Under the pieces are notes generated by a model. It had not been told where the DNA came from. It did no database searches and saw only the letters and a program-made list of their open reading frames with translations. A DNA stretch of 64,000 nucleotides from Spirochaetia bacterium (lineage in GTDB: Bacteria > Spirochaetota > Spirochaetia > Treponematales > Breznakiellaceae), in NCBI GenBank assembly GCA_025997595.1, contig BNUU01000003.1:24234-88233 (forward strand), in the 5' to 3' direction. Position 1 is the first letter of the stretch. Every line of letters starts with the position of its first letter. Made by a program: the position numbers and the translations under genes. This document shows, one piece after another, positions 30,822 through 40,669 of this stretch.

Positions 30822-31865
30822 TTAGGTACGGCCAAAAAACCGTTTCATCATGGAAGAGAAGCCCCCGGTTTCCCGAAGTTCACTCTTGTCCATCCGCTGT
30901 ACAATGTGCTGGACACAGAGGCTGGCCTTGCTCTTGGGGTCAATTACCATGAAGGGCCGCTGCCGCAGCACCGCCTGGGAAACCACCTCGTCATTGTAAA
31001 TGAATCCCAGGTAATCCACTTTGAGGTTGAGGAACTGCCCGGCAATATTGGTCATCCGATCCGCGACTTTCTTCGCCTCGGCGGCGCTTTTTACCCGGTT
31101 CACCACCAGTTTAAGCCCCATGTTGAGGCTGTCATATTCGGTGGCGATGATCTTGATGATCCCGTAGGCGTCGGTAATGGCGGTGGGTTCCGGGGTGGTA
31201 ATGATCACCGCGTCGTCCGCAGCGGCGATGAAATCCAGCACATTGCTGGACACACCGGCGCTGGTATCAATGATGATGATATCCGCAGAGGTAAGGGTGT
31301 TGAGCTCTTCGATAAAGTTCATCCGCTCATCCTCGGTGAGGTTGGCGATCTTGGAAAAACCCGAGGCCCCCGCCACGATGGAGATCCCGTAGTCCGTCTC
31401 CACCAGAATTTCCTTCATGGTCTTTTGTTTACGGATCACATGGTAGAGGTTGTATTTGGGGATCATGTTGAGCATGACGTTCACATTGGCCAGCCCCAGG
31501 TCGGCGTCCATGACTATCACCTTTTTCCCCAGCCGGGCATAGGCCAGGGCCATGTTCACCGAAAGGTTGGTCTTCCCTACCCCGCCCTTGCCGGAGGTAA
31601 CCGTTATAATCCGGGTCTTCCCCCCGGTGGTCCGCTGTGACGAATCCCCGTTCCGGTAAAAAGGAGCCGTATTCTTCGCAGGGGAATTTGCAGGGTATGC
31701 CCTTGCGGACAGGGAGGAACTCCCCCGGGATTCCCCATCGGCGGGGGGACTTTTTGAGGTTAAAAAATCCTCCCCGGATGTTCCGGGGGCCTGGTCCCCG
31801 GCGCCGTTCTTCTGTCTGACAATTTCCCGCAGTTTTTCCGCCTGATCTTCCATCCCTATCTCCAT
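30822..31865 (-). CDS. flhG: Flagellar number regulator FlhG (MinD-like ATPase)
   Basis: 347 residues. Deviant Walker A TVTSGKGGVGKTNLSVNMA near residue 88, switch region VIVMDADLGLANVNVML and DIIIIDTSAGVSS. An N-terminal linker of about 75 residues is Ser/Pro-rich. C-terminal amphipathic helix ETGGFSSMMKRFFG is the likely membrane-targeting sequence. It works with FlhF to control the number and position of flagella. Overlaps flhF by 10 bp. Confidence 0.93.
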   Translation of the reverse strand: MEIGMEDQAEKLREIVRQKNGAGDQAPGTSGEDFLTSKSPPADGESRGSSSLSARAYPANSPAKNTAPFYRNGDSSQRTTGGKTRIITVTSGKGGVGKTNLSVNMALAYARLGKKVIVMDADLGLANVNVMLNMIPKYNLYHVIRKQKTMKEILVETDYGISIVAGASGFSKIANLTEDERMNFIEELNTLTSADIIIIDTSAGVSSNVLDFIAAADDAVIITTPEPTAITDAYGIIKIIATEYDSLNMGLKLVVNRVKSAAEAKKVADRMTNIAGQFLNLKVDYLGFIYNDEVVSQAVLRQRPFMVIDPKSKASLCVQHIVQRMDKSELRETGGFSSMMKRFFGRT

Positions 31866-33208
31866 TGGTTCTGATCTGATTTATCGACCGGGAACCGTTC
31901 CTCAATTTTTTGCCTGTTCACCTTAAATCCTTCAAGATTAGTCAAAAAGTGGACCACATTGGCCCGCTGTATATCGTGGGGCACGGTCTGTCCGTTAGTT
32001 ATATAGGACACCGATTTTCCTTTTTCCGCAAGGGCGCTGATCACATTTCCCACCCCGGTACTTTCATCCAGTTTGGTGATAAGCACCGACTGATAGTTAA
32101 AGGGCTCAAACTGCCGCATGGTTTCCAGCAAATTTCCGGAAGTGGTGCCCGCCGTCATGGCAAGGTGCACTTCCGCCTGGGTTCCGCAGCCGTCAAGGAT
32201 CTGCTTCATCTCCCCAAGCTTTACCGAATCACGGGGACTTTTCCCAAAGGTATCGATAAGGATGAGGTCTACCCCCTCGCTGTAAAGGGCGAGGGTCTTC
32301 CGCAGATCCTCCCGGTTATCCACGTAGGAAACGGGGAAGCCCATGATTTCCCCATAGGCCTCGATCTGGGCCCGTGCGCCGATACGCAGGGCGTCGATGG
32401 TGATCATCCGCACCGAAAGGGGATTCACGTCCCGCAGGCCGAATATGGCCGCCAGTTTGGCGATGGTGGTGGTCTTGCCCACCCCGGTGGGTCCCACCAG
32501 GATCATGACACGGGGCAGCCGGACCAGGGGTTTTTCCCGGTATATGCTGATGGTCTCCCCAATCCATTCAAGGGCCTTTTCCTGGAGGGCGTCAAAATCC
32601 TCCAGGGTTTCCAGGGAACATTCCTTCCGTACCCGTTCAAGTATCCTGGTCTTATAGGCGGGGGAAAAATCGTTCAGGGTGAGGAGCTCTTCCAGCCGGC
32701 CTAAATTGGGATGATCCTCCTGGACGGAAGCGGCGGCGGAAATTGTCTCTATTTTTTCGCTGAGACCCTGCAGTTCCTTGAGGATCGTCGGCAGGGCGGA
32801 GTTCCCTGTGGCCGCCAAAATCTTCTGCTTTTCTTCCTCAAAGTCCAAGGGTTCGTTACGCGAACCCGGCTCCTTTAAGGCATTGCCCCGGGGAGCGGCC
32901 TGGGCCTGGGAAATTCCGCCCCCCGGGGGGAACCCCGAAAAACTTCCCCCGGCGGGTAAGCCGCCGCCGGGAAGGCCCCCGGAGGAACCTGCGCCCTGGT
33001 AGCTTATCACCCCGGCGGCGTTCTTCACGTAGTTATTGGGGACATAGCCGGACATTTCAACCCCGTCTTTTGCGCCAAAGCCGAAAAAGCCCCCCATCCG
33101 TATGGTCCTTTGGGTGAGTATGATAGCCCGGGCGCCGTACTTTAAGCGGATCTTGTCCAGACATTCATCATGAGTAAGGGCCTGTTCGGTAAATTGCACC
33201 ATATCCAT
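31856..33208 (-). CDS. flhF: Flagellar biosynthesis GTPase FlhF
   Basis: 450 residues. SRP54-type GTPase: G1 MILVGPTGVGKTTTIAKLAA near 230, DALRIGARAQ, then LILIDTFGKSPRD (G3) and LITKLDESTGVGN (G4). The N-terminal B domain starts FTEQALTHDECLDKIRLKYG; between lies a Gly/Pro-rich linker (about 75-110). It sets the position of flagella at the cell poles. Three bases separate it from flhA. Confidence 0.95.
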   Translation of the reverse strand: MDMVQFTEQALTHDECLDKIRLKYGARAIILTQRTIRMGGFFGFGAKDGVEMSGYVPNNYVKNAAGVISYQGAGSSGGLPGGGLPAGGSFSGFPPGGGISQAQAAPRGNALKEPGSRNEPLDFEEEKQKILAATGNSALPTILKELQGLSEKIETISAAASVQEDHPNLGRLEELLTLNDFSPAYKTRILERVRKECSLETLEDFDALQEKALEWIGETISIYREKPLVRLPRVMILVGPTGVGKTTTIAKLAAIFGLRDVNPLSVRMITIDALRIGARAQIEAYGEIMGFPVSYVDNREDLRKTLALYSEGVDLILIDTFGKSPRDSVKLGEMKQILDGCGTQAEVHLAMTAGTTSGNLLETMRQFEPFNYQSVLITKLDESTGVGNVISALAEKGKSVSYITNGQTVPHDIQRANVVHFLTNLEGFKVNRQKIEERFPVDKSDQNQWR

Positions 33209-33211
33209 CCC

Positions 33212-35362
33212 CTATGCCGCCGCCTGATTTTCGATTTTGATGACCCCCACCGATTCCAGGTTGACATCCTGCACAATCTCGGGGACCGAAAGGATCACCA
33301 ACTCCGGCAGTTCCCGTTCGGAGGATGATTTTACCAGAGAGCGGGCCGCTGCGGAGCAGAGCACGATGGGGAACCAGCCCTTTTCCTGCACCGCCGCCAC
33401 GGACCGGGAAAGGGAATGTATCCACGCGGACTGCAGCTGGGGTTCCAGGGCCGAAATAACCCCGGAACTGGTCTCCACCCGGCTGTCGATGATCTTCTGT
33501 TCCAGGGCCTGGTCTATGGTCAACACCCGGAGGACCCGATTTTCGTCGGCGTACTGGTGGCATATCTGCATACCCAGGGCCTGCCGGGCCTTTTCCGTCA
33601 GGAAGCCCACATCCCGTGAAGCGGGGGCATAATCGGCAATAGCCTCCAGAATGGACACGGTGTTTCTGATGGAAACCCGTTCCCGCAGCAGCCCCTGGAG
33701 CACCTTCTGAATCTCCCCAAGGTTTACCACCTTCTGGGCTTCCTCCACCACCGCGGGATATTCCTTCTTGAGGGTATCCAAAATCGCCTGTGTCTCCTGG
33801 CGGCCCAGAATATCCTGGGCGTGGCGCTTGATGATCTCGGTCAAATGGGTGGCGATAATCGACGGGGGGTCCACCACGGTGTAACCCGCCCGTTCCGCCT
33901 CATCCCGCTTATCCTCCCCGACCCAAATACTGGGAAGCCCAAATGCGGGGTCACGGGTTTTTTCCCCGGCAATCTCGGCGGTAACCGTGCCGGGGTTGAT
34001 GCAGAGGTAGTAACCCATGCGTATCTTCCCCCGGCCCACATCGACCCCCTTGATCTTGAAGCAGTACTCCGAAGGCTCCAGCATCATATTGTCGATGATC
34101 CGTATCCGGGGGATAACCAGCCCCAGGTCCAGGGCGGACTGGCGGCGGACCCCCTGGACCCGCTCCAGAAGCTCCGCCCCCTTGTCCTTGTCCACCAGGG
34201 GGATAAGACCATAGCCCAGTTCCAGGGAAAGGGCGTCCAGGGGCACCACCGGGGACATTTCCCCGCCTTCATCCGCAGCCTTCTTGGCCTTGCCCGCAGA
34301 CTTGGCCATCATATCGTCAAAATCAGCCTTTTTCTTCTGAATACGGCCCACCTGCCAAGCGTAAAACCCAACCAGGGCCGCCATGGGGATAAGTACGTAC
34401 CAGGGGAAGCCGGGGAGCAGGGCAAAGCCCAGGAGGACCACCGCGGCAATCCAGTAGACCTTGGCGTCCCGTGAGAACTGGATAATCACCTGTTCCCCCA
34501 GGTCGCCGGGGGCGGCGGCCCGGGTCACCACGATACCCATGGCGGTGGACACCAGCAGGGCCGGGAACTGGCTCAAAAGGCCGTCACCCACGGTGAAGGA
34601 AATATAGTTACTTACGGCCGAGGTGATAGGCTCCCCGTGGATGGCCACCCCGATGATGATCCCCCCCAAGACATTGATCACGGTGATAAAGATACCAACC
34701 TTGACGTTCCCGCTGATGAATTTGCTCGCCCCGTCCATGGCCCCATAGAAGTCAACTTCCTGCTGCAGATCCTTTTTGCTTTTCTTCATCTCCTCTTCGG
34801 TGATGGAACCGGAGTTAAACTCCGCCTCAATGGCCATCTGCTTGCCGGGCAAGCCGTCCAGGGCAAACCGGGCGGCCACTTCCGAAACACGGGTGGCCCC
34901 CTTGGTGATAACCACCACCTGCACCGCAATAATCACGATAAAGATGATAAACCCCACCACAAGCCCCTCGGTTCCCTGGGACCCACTGGGTCCCTTGGAG
35001 CCCACCACAAAAGAGGAAAAGGCCCGGACCATGCGGCCGTCAAACCGTTCCCCCATGGTCAGGATCAGCCGGGTGGAGGAAACGTTCAGGGCCAGGCCGA
35101 AAACCGTCACCACCAACAGTATGGTGGGGAAGAGGTTAAAATCGGTGGCCTTTTGGGTATACATCACAATAAGCAGGATTAAAAGCGAAAGGATCAGGTT
35201 CAGGGCCATAAAGGTATCCAGCATCACCGTGGGGAGGGGGACGATCAGCATAATCACTACCGTGACAACCCCCAGGGGAATGAGCATATCCCGGATATTC
35301 CCAAAGGGATTTCTGTTTCCACCCGTGCCGCCTTCCCGGTTTTGCCTTAATGGGTCAGACAT
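33212..35362 (-). CDS. flhA: Flagellar type III export gate protein FlhA
   Basis: 716 residues, normal for FlhA. About eight transmembrane segments in the first 330 residues with the FHIPEP-type region (FALDGLPGKQMAIEAEFNSG). The C-terminal cytoplasmic domain carries substrate-docking sequence (SYHLTEIIKRH-like THLTEIIKRHAQDILGRQET). Part of the export gate of the periplasmic flagellum. Confidence 0.97.
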   Translation of the reverse strand: MSDPLRQNREGGTGGNRNPFGNIRDMLIPLGVVTVVIMLIVPLPTVMLDTFMALNLILSLLILLIVMYTQKATDFNLFPTILLVVTVFGLALNVSSTRLILTMGERFDGRMVRAFSSFVVGSKGPSGSQGTEGLVVGFIIFIVIIAVQVVVITKGATRVSEVAARFALDGLPGKQMAIEAEFNSGSITEEEMKKSKKDLQQEVDFYGAMDGASKFISGNVKVGIFITVINVLGGIIIGVAIHGEPITSAVSNYISFTVGDGLLSQFPALLVSTAMGIVVTRAAAPGDLGEQVIIQFSRDAKVYWIAAVVLLGFALLPGFPWYVLIPMAALVGFYAWQVGRIQKKKADFDDMMAKSAGKAKKAADEGGEMSPVVPLDALSLELGYGLIPLVDKDKGAELLERVQGVRRQSALDLGLVIPRIRIIDNMMLEPSEYCFKIKGVDVGRGKIRMGYYLCINPGTVTAEIAGEKTRDPAFGLPSIWVGEDKRDEAERAGYTVVDPPSIIATHLTEIIKRHAQDILGRQETQAILDTLKKEYPAVVEEAQKVVNLGEIQKVLQGLLRERVSIRNTVSILEAIADYAPASRDVGFLTEKARQALGMQICHQYADENRVLRVLTIDQALEQKIIDSRVETSSGVISALEPQLQSAWIHSLSRSVAAVQEKGWFPIVLCSAAARSLVKSSSERELPELVILSVPEIVQDVNLESVGVIKIENQAAA

Positions 35363-35398
35363 TTTTTATTACTCCAATTATACCGTTCATTATCACCC

Positions 35399-36811
35399 TT
35401 AAGCTCCCACACCCGCAGCTTCCGCAGTATCCGCCTCGGCGGCGTTTGCCCTGGCGGCAGATGCGGCATCCGCCGCGGCCTTATTCCGGGCCCGCCGCTC
35501 TTCGTTAATGTGCATTACCTTGCTTAAGACCGTGGCAACCACCGTCCAGTAGGCTTCGGGGATGATGTCCCCCACCTCGGTCTCCGCGTATAAGGCCCGG
35601 GCCAGGGGCCGGTTCTCCACGATGGGAACCCCGTTGTCCTCTGCGATCCGGCGAATCCGAAAAGCCATCTCATCCTCCCCCTTGGCGGTTACCTGGGGAG
35701 CGCTCAGGTTGCTGCCCATGGTATATTCCAGGGCAACGGCGAAGTGGGTCGGGTTTGTGATCACCACATCCGCCTTGGGCACATTGACCGCCATATTTCG
35801 GGTCATGATCTCCCGCATGCGGCTGCGGAGCCGGGACCGCACATGGGGGTCCCCTTCGTACATCTTCCGCTCTTCCTTTACCTCTTCCCTGGACATCTTG
35901 AGGGATTCCCGGTATTTCCAGCGCTGGAACATAAAATCCGGTATGGACAGGGCCAGCAGCAGGAGCGCGGAGATGATGAGCATCTTCGCCGCAAGGCCCG
36001 CCACGGTACGGAGACTTTGCCCGATGTCAGCAACCTTCTGCAAATTAGTCAGTTTCTCAATATCGGAAGTGATAAGGATATAGGCCACAGAGCCGATAAT
36101 CGCCATTTTGACAATGGATTTGAAAAAGTTAAAAAGCCCCTCCATGGAGAAGAGGGTCCGCTGAAAATACTGGCCGAACCGGGGGAGGATCCGGGTAAAG
36201 TCCGGGGTCAAAGGCTTGGTGGTAAAGAGGAAACCCGTCTGTACCAGGTTTGAGAAAAGCGCCGACACCACCGCAACGGTGAGCACCGGCAGCACCAGTT
36301 TGATAAAATAGGAAAAAAAGACCCCCGCCACAACCCGGTCCCTGGTGGGGTCCAGCTCCACCGCACGGAGCATGAAAAACCTGATCATCTCCACACAGGT
36401 CCTGAGCATCCAGGGGGCAAAAAACACCAGGGTCAGGGCCGGCAGTAACAGCCCCAGTGCGCCGATCAGCTCCTGGCTCTTGGCAACCCGCCCTTCCTCA
36501 CGGGCCTTCTGTATCTTGTATTCCGAAGGCTCCTCGGTACGGCCCTCATCTTCTGCGGCAAACCACTGAAGGTCGATGGCCAGAGCGGCTTTCAGGTCAG
36601 AAGAAGAATTCAACCGCAAAGGCGAAGAAGGCGAAAAAGAAGAGAAGAATTTAACCACGAAGGGCACAAAGGACACAAAGAAAGAAAAAAAGAAAGGAAG
36701 GATGACCCATGTCTCTTTTATCCTTTCTTCTTCTCCCCTTCGTGCCCTTTGTGTCCTGGAACCTGTGGTTCCTTGTGGTTGATCCTTCTTCCTCTTCATC
36801 TTTATGATCAT
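35399..36811 (-). CDS. flhB: Flagellar export switch protein FlhB with repeat-derived N-terminal extension
   Basis: 470 residues, about 90 longer than usual. The conserved protein begins at about residue 83 (IDLQWFAAEDEGRTEEPSEY); four membrane segments follow, then the autocleavage site NPTH (TNPTHFAVALEY). The C-terminus has an Ala-rich tail. Residues about 10-54 are translated from a TTAACCACGAAGG-type hairpin repeat (36652-36784). The start ATG overlaps the fliR stop (ATGA), so the native start may be kept with the repeat inserted just behind it. A later non-ATG start (for example TTG near residue 70) cannot be excluded but lacks a ribosome-binding site. Confidence 0.93.
   Translation of the reverse strand: MIIKMKRKKDQPQGTTGSRTQRARRGEEERIKETWVILPFFFSFFVSFVPFVVKFFSSFSPSSPLRLNSSSDLKAALAIDLQWFAAEDEGRTEEPSEYKIQKAREEGRVAKSQELIGALGLLLPALTLVFFAPWMLRTCVEMIRFFMLRAVELDPTRDRVVAGVFFSYFIKLVLPVLTVAVVSALFSNLVQTGFLFTTKPLTPDFTRILPRFGQYFQRTLFSMEGLFNFFKSIVKMAIIGSVAYILITSDIEKLTNLQKVADIGQSLRTVAGLAAKMLIISALLLLALSIPDFMFQRWKYRESLKMSREEVKEERKMYEGDPHVRSRLRSRMREIMTRNMAVNVPKADVVITNPTHFAVALEYTMGSNLSAPQVTAKGEDEMAFRIRRIAEDNGVPIVENRPLARALYAETEVGDIIPEAYWTVVATVLSKVMHINEERRARNKAAADAASAARANAAEADTAEAAGVGA
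36652..36784. repeat. Hairpin repeat, TTAACCACGAAGG type, copy F inside flhB
   Basis: TTAACCACGAAGGGCACAAA on the left pairs imperfectly with TTCGTGCCCTTTGTGTCC and TTGTGGTT on the right, the same family as the intergenic copies A-E. It lies in frame within the first part of flhB and encodes about 45 residues, including a hydrophobic Phe/Val/Ser-rich stretch. Confidence 0.78.
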
Positions 36812-37623
36812 GCCCCGCCCCCAATCTGCTGCCCGATTTGGATGTAGAGGCTTTCCAGGCTGGTGAAGCCGGCGTCCACTACCCTGCCGAAGGCGTCCAT
36901 CATGAAGGGAAGGGTGGCAAAGATGAGGAGGAAGGCTACGGTGATGGAAATGGGGAATCCCTCTGAAAGGATGTTGATCTGGGGGGCGGCTTTGGAGATA
37001 AGCCCCGTGGCCAGGGAGGTGAGGAAGAGGGTACCCAAAATCGGCATGGATATGATGATGGCATCCATAAAGAGCCGGGAAAGTCCCGCCAGGAGCATCC
37101 CCACAACCTGTTCGCGGCCTTCAACCAGGGAGACGATGTTGATGGTCTGGACCGAGCGCCAAAAACCGCCGAGGAAAAGCTGCTGGAAGCCCCCGGTGGA
37201 CAGGAACATCAGCATGGCTACCAGGTTGAGGTACTGGCCCATGAGGGGGTTTTCAATCTGTGCCAGGGGATCGAAGGTTTCCGATGCGCCGAAGCCCATT
37301 TGCAGGGAGAAAAACTGACCCGCCGTGGAGAAGGCGGCAAAAATCAGGGTTAAATAAAACCCCGTGATGATCCCGATGATCCCTTCACCGATGACAAGAA
37401 AGACAAAATTGAGCCCGTAGGGGGCAAGGTCCCAGCCGGCGGCCAGGGCCGAGGGAAAAGCCGCATAGGCGGCGAAGCCCGCCAGGGCAATCTTTGCCAC
37501 CTGGGGAATGGCATCCGAAGAAATGAGGGGTGATATTTCGATGATAGCCAGAGCCCGCACCGCAACCAGGAGAAACGCGGGGGCCGCCGCTAAAATTTCA
37601 TTGAGCATCACTTCTTCAATCAC
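36808..37623 (-). CDS. fliR: Flagellar export apparatus protein FliR
   Basis: 271 residues, hydrophobic, about six membrane segments. Typical features are LVAVRALAIIEISPLISSDA near the N-terminus and GVIIGMVTGF-like IIGIITGFYLTLIFAAFSTA. Forms the export gate with FliP and FliQ. Overlaps flhB by 4 bp. Confidence 0.95.
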   Translation of the reverse strand: MIEEVMLNEILAAAPAFLLVAVRALAIIEISPLISSDAIPQVAKIALAGFAAYAAFPSALAAGWDLAPYGLNFVFLVIGEGIIGIITGFYLTLIFAAFSTAGQFFSLQMGFGASETFDPLAQIENPLMGQYLNLVAMLMFLSTGGFQQLFLGGFWRSVQTINIVSLVEGREQVVGMLLAGLSRLFMDAIIISMPILGTLFLTSLATGLISKAAPQINILSEGFPISITVAFLLIFATLPFMMDAFGRVVDAGFTSLESLYIQIGQQIGGGA

Positions 37624-37659
37624 CCTTCAAAACTCCTTATACATAATGAGCGATGACGC

Positions 37660-37929
37660 CTACCGCGCCATAGCCGGAATCTGCTCGAAAAGCCGCACCG
37701 TATAATCCCCCAGGTTGGCGAACATCCAGCCCCCCAGGAAAGCCAAAACCAACAGGATGGCGATGACCTTGGGCACAAAGGTCAGGGTCTGCTCCTGTAT
37801 CTGGGTGGTGGCCTGTAAAATGGCAACCACGAGCCCCACCACAAGGGCGGAAAGCAACAGGGGCGAGGCCAGCATGATCACCTCAAAAATGCCACCCCGC
37901 AGAAGGGTGGTAATATCGCCGGTACTCAT
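37660..37929 (-). CDS. fliQ: Flagellar export apparatus protein FliQ
   Basis: 89 residues with two membrane segments (LASPLLLSALVVGLVVAILQ, then VIAILLVLAFLGGWMFANLG). ATG 37929 overlaps the fliP stop as ATGA; a longer frame to 37968 is ignored. Confidence 0.95.
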   Translation of the reverse strand: MSTGDITTLLRGGIFEVIMLASPLLLSALVVGLVVAILQATTQIQEQTLTFVPKVIAILLVLAFLGGWMFANLGDYTVRLFEQIPAMAR

Positions 37930-38753
37930 ACGAACGAACGGACCAACTGATCCGTCAAAAGTCCCCATCCGTCCACCAGAATAAACAGAAGGAGCTTGAA
38001 GGGCATGGATATCATCACCGGGGGAAGCATGATCATACCCATGGACATGAGGGCGCTTGCCACCACCATGTCAATGATGATAAAGGGAATAAACAACAGT
38101 ACCCCTATCTTAAAGGCCACCGTAAGTTCGTTCAGGATAAAGGCGGGGATAAGCACGTAGGTGGGGACATCCGCCAGGGTTTCCGGCCGGTCGAGCCCCC
38201 GCATGGACATAAAAAGCCGGATGTTTTCCGGCCTGGTCCGCATCTGACTGTACATGAAGATACGCAGGGGGGCCTCCGCTTCCCGGTAGGCCTCCTCCAC
38301 GGAAATATTGCCCGCCGCCATGGGCTGCAGGGCGTTATTGTAGATCGTTTCCAGGGTTGGCCACATGATAAAGGCGGTCATAAAGAGGGCTATCCCCATG
38401 AGTACCTGGTTGGGGGGCGCCTGCTGGAGGGAAAGGGCCCGTTTGATAAAGTCCAGAACGATGGAAATACGCAGGAAGCTCGTCATCAGGATGATAAAAC
38501 TGGGGGCCAGGGACAGGACCGTGAGGAGCAGCAGAATCTGGAGGGAAAAGGCCACCTCCTGCCCGGTTGCCGGGTTCCGCACCGCCAGATCGATAAAAGG
38601 GATCACCGGCGCCGGGGGAGTCGGAATATTCATGGTCCCCTGGGTGGAGAGGTCCGGAAAAGGCTGGGTCTGGGCTTCCGCAGGGGCCGGCATGACAATA
38701 GCGGCTAAAACAAAAAAGGCCGCAAACAGCACGGGGGGAATGGACTTCTTCAT
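37926..38753 (-). CDS. fliP: Flagellar export apparatus protein FliP
   Basis: 275 residues from ATG 38753. Signal peptide (KKSIPPVLFAAFFVLAAIVM), four membrane segments and the FliP signature SFLRISIVLDFIKRAL and GWGLLTDQLVRSF at the end. Core of the export gate. The start lies one base after the fliO stop. Confidence 0.96.
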   Translation of the reverse strand: MKKSIPPVLFAAFFVLAAIVMPAPAEAQTQPFPDLSTQGTMNIPTPPAPVIPFIDLAVRNPATGQEVAFSLQILLLLTVLSLAPSFIILMTSFLRISIVLDFIKRALSLQQAPPNQVLMGIALFMTAFIMWPTLETIYNNALQPMAAGNISVEEAYREAEAPLRIFMYSQMRTRPENIRLFMSMRGLDRPETLADVPTYVLIPAFILNELTVAFKIGVLLFIPFIIIDMVVASALMSMGMIMLPPVMISMPFKLLLFILVDGWGLLTDQLVRSFV

Positions 38754-38754
38754 A

Positions 38755-39525
38755 CTACAGCCCCTTAAGCCGCTCACGGCGTTTACGGATATTATCCGGC
38801 GGGGAACCTCGGCCTAGGGCCTCGGCGGTAGGTTCCGGAGGGGAACCCTGGTCCAGGCCGGCCCCGGCGGATGGTTCCGCACCCGGCGCCCGGCCGTTCC
38901 CGGCAGAACCCAAACGGCGGAGCATGGCCCTAAAGTCCAAAAAACGCCCCGGCGCGGCTTCCGCGTTCCTGCGGGATTCCTCAAGGAGCATGGCGTCCAC
39001 CGCCTCCTGCTCCTCAAGTTCCGCTATAAGATTAACCCCGCCGGCGCCGGCCCCGACAAGCCAGGCCCTGGTCCCCACACTCACCACATGGGCAAAACGG
39101 TTTTGCCCCAGATGGGCGCTGGCAAGGACCCGCAGGTGGGAGTCCCGCTGCCCGGCGGGACGGACTGCTTTTTTAAGAAAATAGACGATCCCGTAAATGG
39201 CCGCGGCCGCAAGGATAAGTACCAGGATCATACGCAGGATAATAAAAAATGAAGCGGGCCCCTGAACAGCGGGCGCCCCCGGAAGGGCCTCCCCCAGGGT
39301 CAGGGACTGCTCAGCGGCCAGGGGGTCCCGCAGAACAGTACCGGCCTCCGCAGGGCCTTCACCGGCGGGGGCCGCCAATCCCGGCTCCTGACTTTGGGCG
39401 GACAAGGGAGGTATGGATACAAAAAAGCCGCCGATCAATGCGATCATGAAAATCGCGACAGCAATGCGAACAATATTATGAGGATGCCGTGCAGACAGGT
39501 TCAGTTTTTCCCCTCCCAAGTACAA
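38755..39525 (-). CDS. fliO: Flagellar protein FliO (FliZ of older spirochaete annotation)
   Basis: 256 residues as the longest frame. N-terminal hydrophobic segment, a second membrane segment near 95-115 (FFIILRMILVLILAAAAIYG) and a FliO core (LRVLASAHLGQNRFAHVVSV). The C-terminal tail carries two GSPPE/GSPPD repeats. Start uncertain: TTG 39525 precedes GGGAGGGG, and a CTG or other start a few codons later would fit that ribosome-binding site better. Confidence 0.85.
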   Translation of the reverse strand: MYLGGEKLNLSARHPHNIVRIAVAIFMIALIGGFFVSIPPLSAQSQEPGLAAPAGEGPAEAGTVLRDPLAAEQSLTLGEALPGAPAVQGPASFFIILRMILVLILAAAAIYGIVYFLKKAVRPAGQRDSHLRVLASAHLGQNRFAHVVSVGTRAWLVGAGAGGVNLIAELEEQEAVDAMLLEESRRNAEAAPGRFLDFRAMLRRLGSAGNGRAPGAEPSAGAGLDQGSPPEPTAEALGRGSPPDNIRKRRERLKGL

Positions 39526-39601
39526 ACTGACTTAATAAACTATATCACATATCATAAAGTTTAGCCAGGCCAAACTTTTTTAATAGGGTTGTCGAACAAC
39601 T

Positions 39602-40669
39602 CTAATCTAAACCACTCATCCTTTCCATTGGGCTGACAATTTCCGTGACCCGGACGCCGAAATTTTCATCGATGACCACCACTTCGCCCTTGGCGATAAG
39701 TTTGTGGTTTACCAGGATATCCACGGGTTCACCGGCGAGTTTGTCCAATTCGATGATGGTCCCTTCACCCATCCCCAGAATTTCCTTGATAAGCTTCCGG
39801 GTACGGCCCAGCTCGACGGTCATCTCCATGTACACATCCATGATGAGACCGATGTTTCCCGCTTCCTGTTGTGTCGGCCGGGAAACCAGGCCGGGGAACT
39901 GCACCGACTGTACATTGGTCGGCTGTCCCATCATATTGTTCATACTGTTCGCCGGCATGCCGCCCCCTGCTGCGCCGCCTGAATCCCGGCCGTTTATGGC
40001 GGAGTTAACCGCAGCCGCCGGGTTCAGTGCCCGGGCAATATCTCCCGCAGCCGAGGGCCCAAGTATTTCCCACAGCTGATTTGCCTGACCATCCCCCAGA
40101 TCAAGCTCATAGGCGGCAGCAAAAAAATCCCCCCCGGGAAGGGCCGCAACCGCCTTGAGTACGGTGGTTGCCTCCGGAGGCACATGGGCAATGGGCTTCT
40201 TGCCGGTTTTTTCCGTCAGGGCGCTTATCTGGGAACCCACCATGGTCCCCACCGCTTCGCCGATAACCGACATGGCCATCTCGTCAAGCTCAATGTTTTC
40301 CTCTTTGTTAATAAGCCCCGCGATAGTCTTTGCGGCAGCCTCGCCCAGGAGGAATATATGTTCACCGGAAAAACCGGAACTGAAATCCGCTTTAACCACC
40401 GTTACCGTGTCAGGAAGCTGGGTCAGGAATGCGTCACGGTTGGTAAAGCTCCCCTGGGGGCCCTTAAGGGTAACCGTGGCGCCGGTTATGCCGCTCAGAG
40501 CAGAAGACTGGGCATCCACGGTGGAAGAAAAGAAACTTTGAAGGGCCTGTTTTTCCGCGTCGAAACCCTCCCCGCCCGAAGGGGCGGTCCCCCCCGATCC
40601 CGTACCAGGAGCATCGGCGCCTGCCAACAGGGCATCTACTTCATCCTGCGAAAGAGCGCTGTCGCTCAT
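39602..40669 (-). CDS. fliY: Flagellar motor switch protein FliY/FliN with CheC-like N-terminal part
   Basis: 355 residues. The N-terminus LSQDEVDALLAGAD resembles FliM/FliY. The middle (about 90-210) has CheC-like segments (ELDEMAMSVIGEAVGTMVGS). The C-terminal ~80 residues are the FliN/SpoA domain (DVYMEMTVELGRTRKLIKEI, then GEVVVIDENFGVRVTEIVSP). C-ring component. Overlaps fliM by 4 bp. Confidence 0.95.
   Translation of the reverse strand: MSDSALSQDEVDALLAGADAPGTGSGGTAPSGGEGFDAEKQALQSFFSSTVDAQSSALSGITGATVTLKGPQGSFTNRDAFLTQLPDTVTVVKADFSSGFSGEHIFLLGEAAAKTIAGLINKEENIELDEMAMSVIGEAVGTMVGSQISALTEKTGKKPIAHVPPEATTVLKAVAALPGGDFFAAAYELDLGDGQANQLWEILGPSAAGDIARALNPAAAVNSAINGRDSGGAAGGGMPANSMNNMMGQPTNVQSVQFPGLVSRPTQQEAGNIGLIMDVYMEMTVELGRTRKLIKEILGMGEGTIIELDKLAGEPVDILVNHKLIAKGEVVVIDENFGVRVTEIVSPMERMSGLD

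Noticed and set aside
39585..39604. Remnant of the three-hairpin element near the fliY stop (TTGTCGAACAACTC)
   Set aside because: Only about 12 bases resemble the element end, too short to distinguish from chance.
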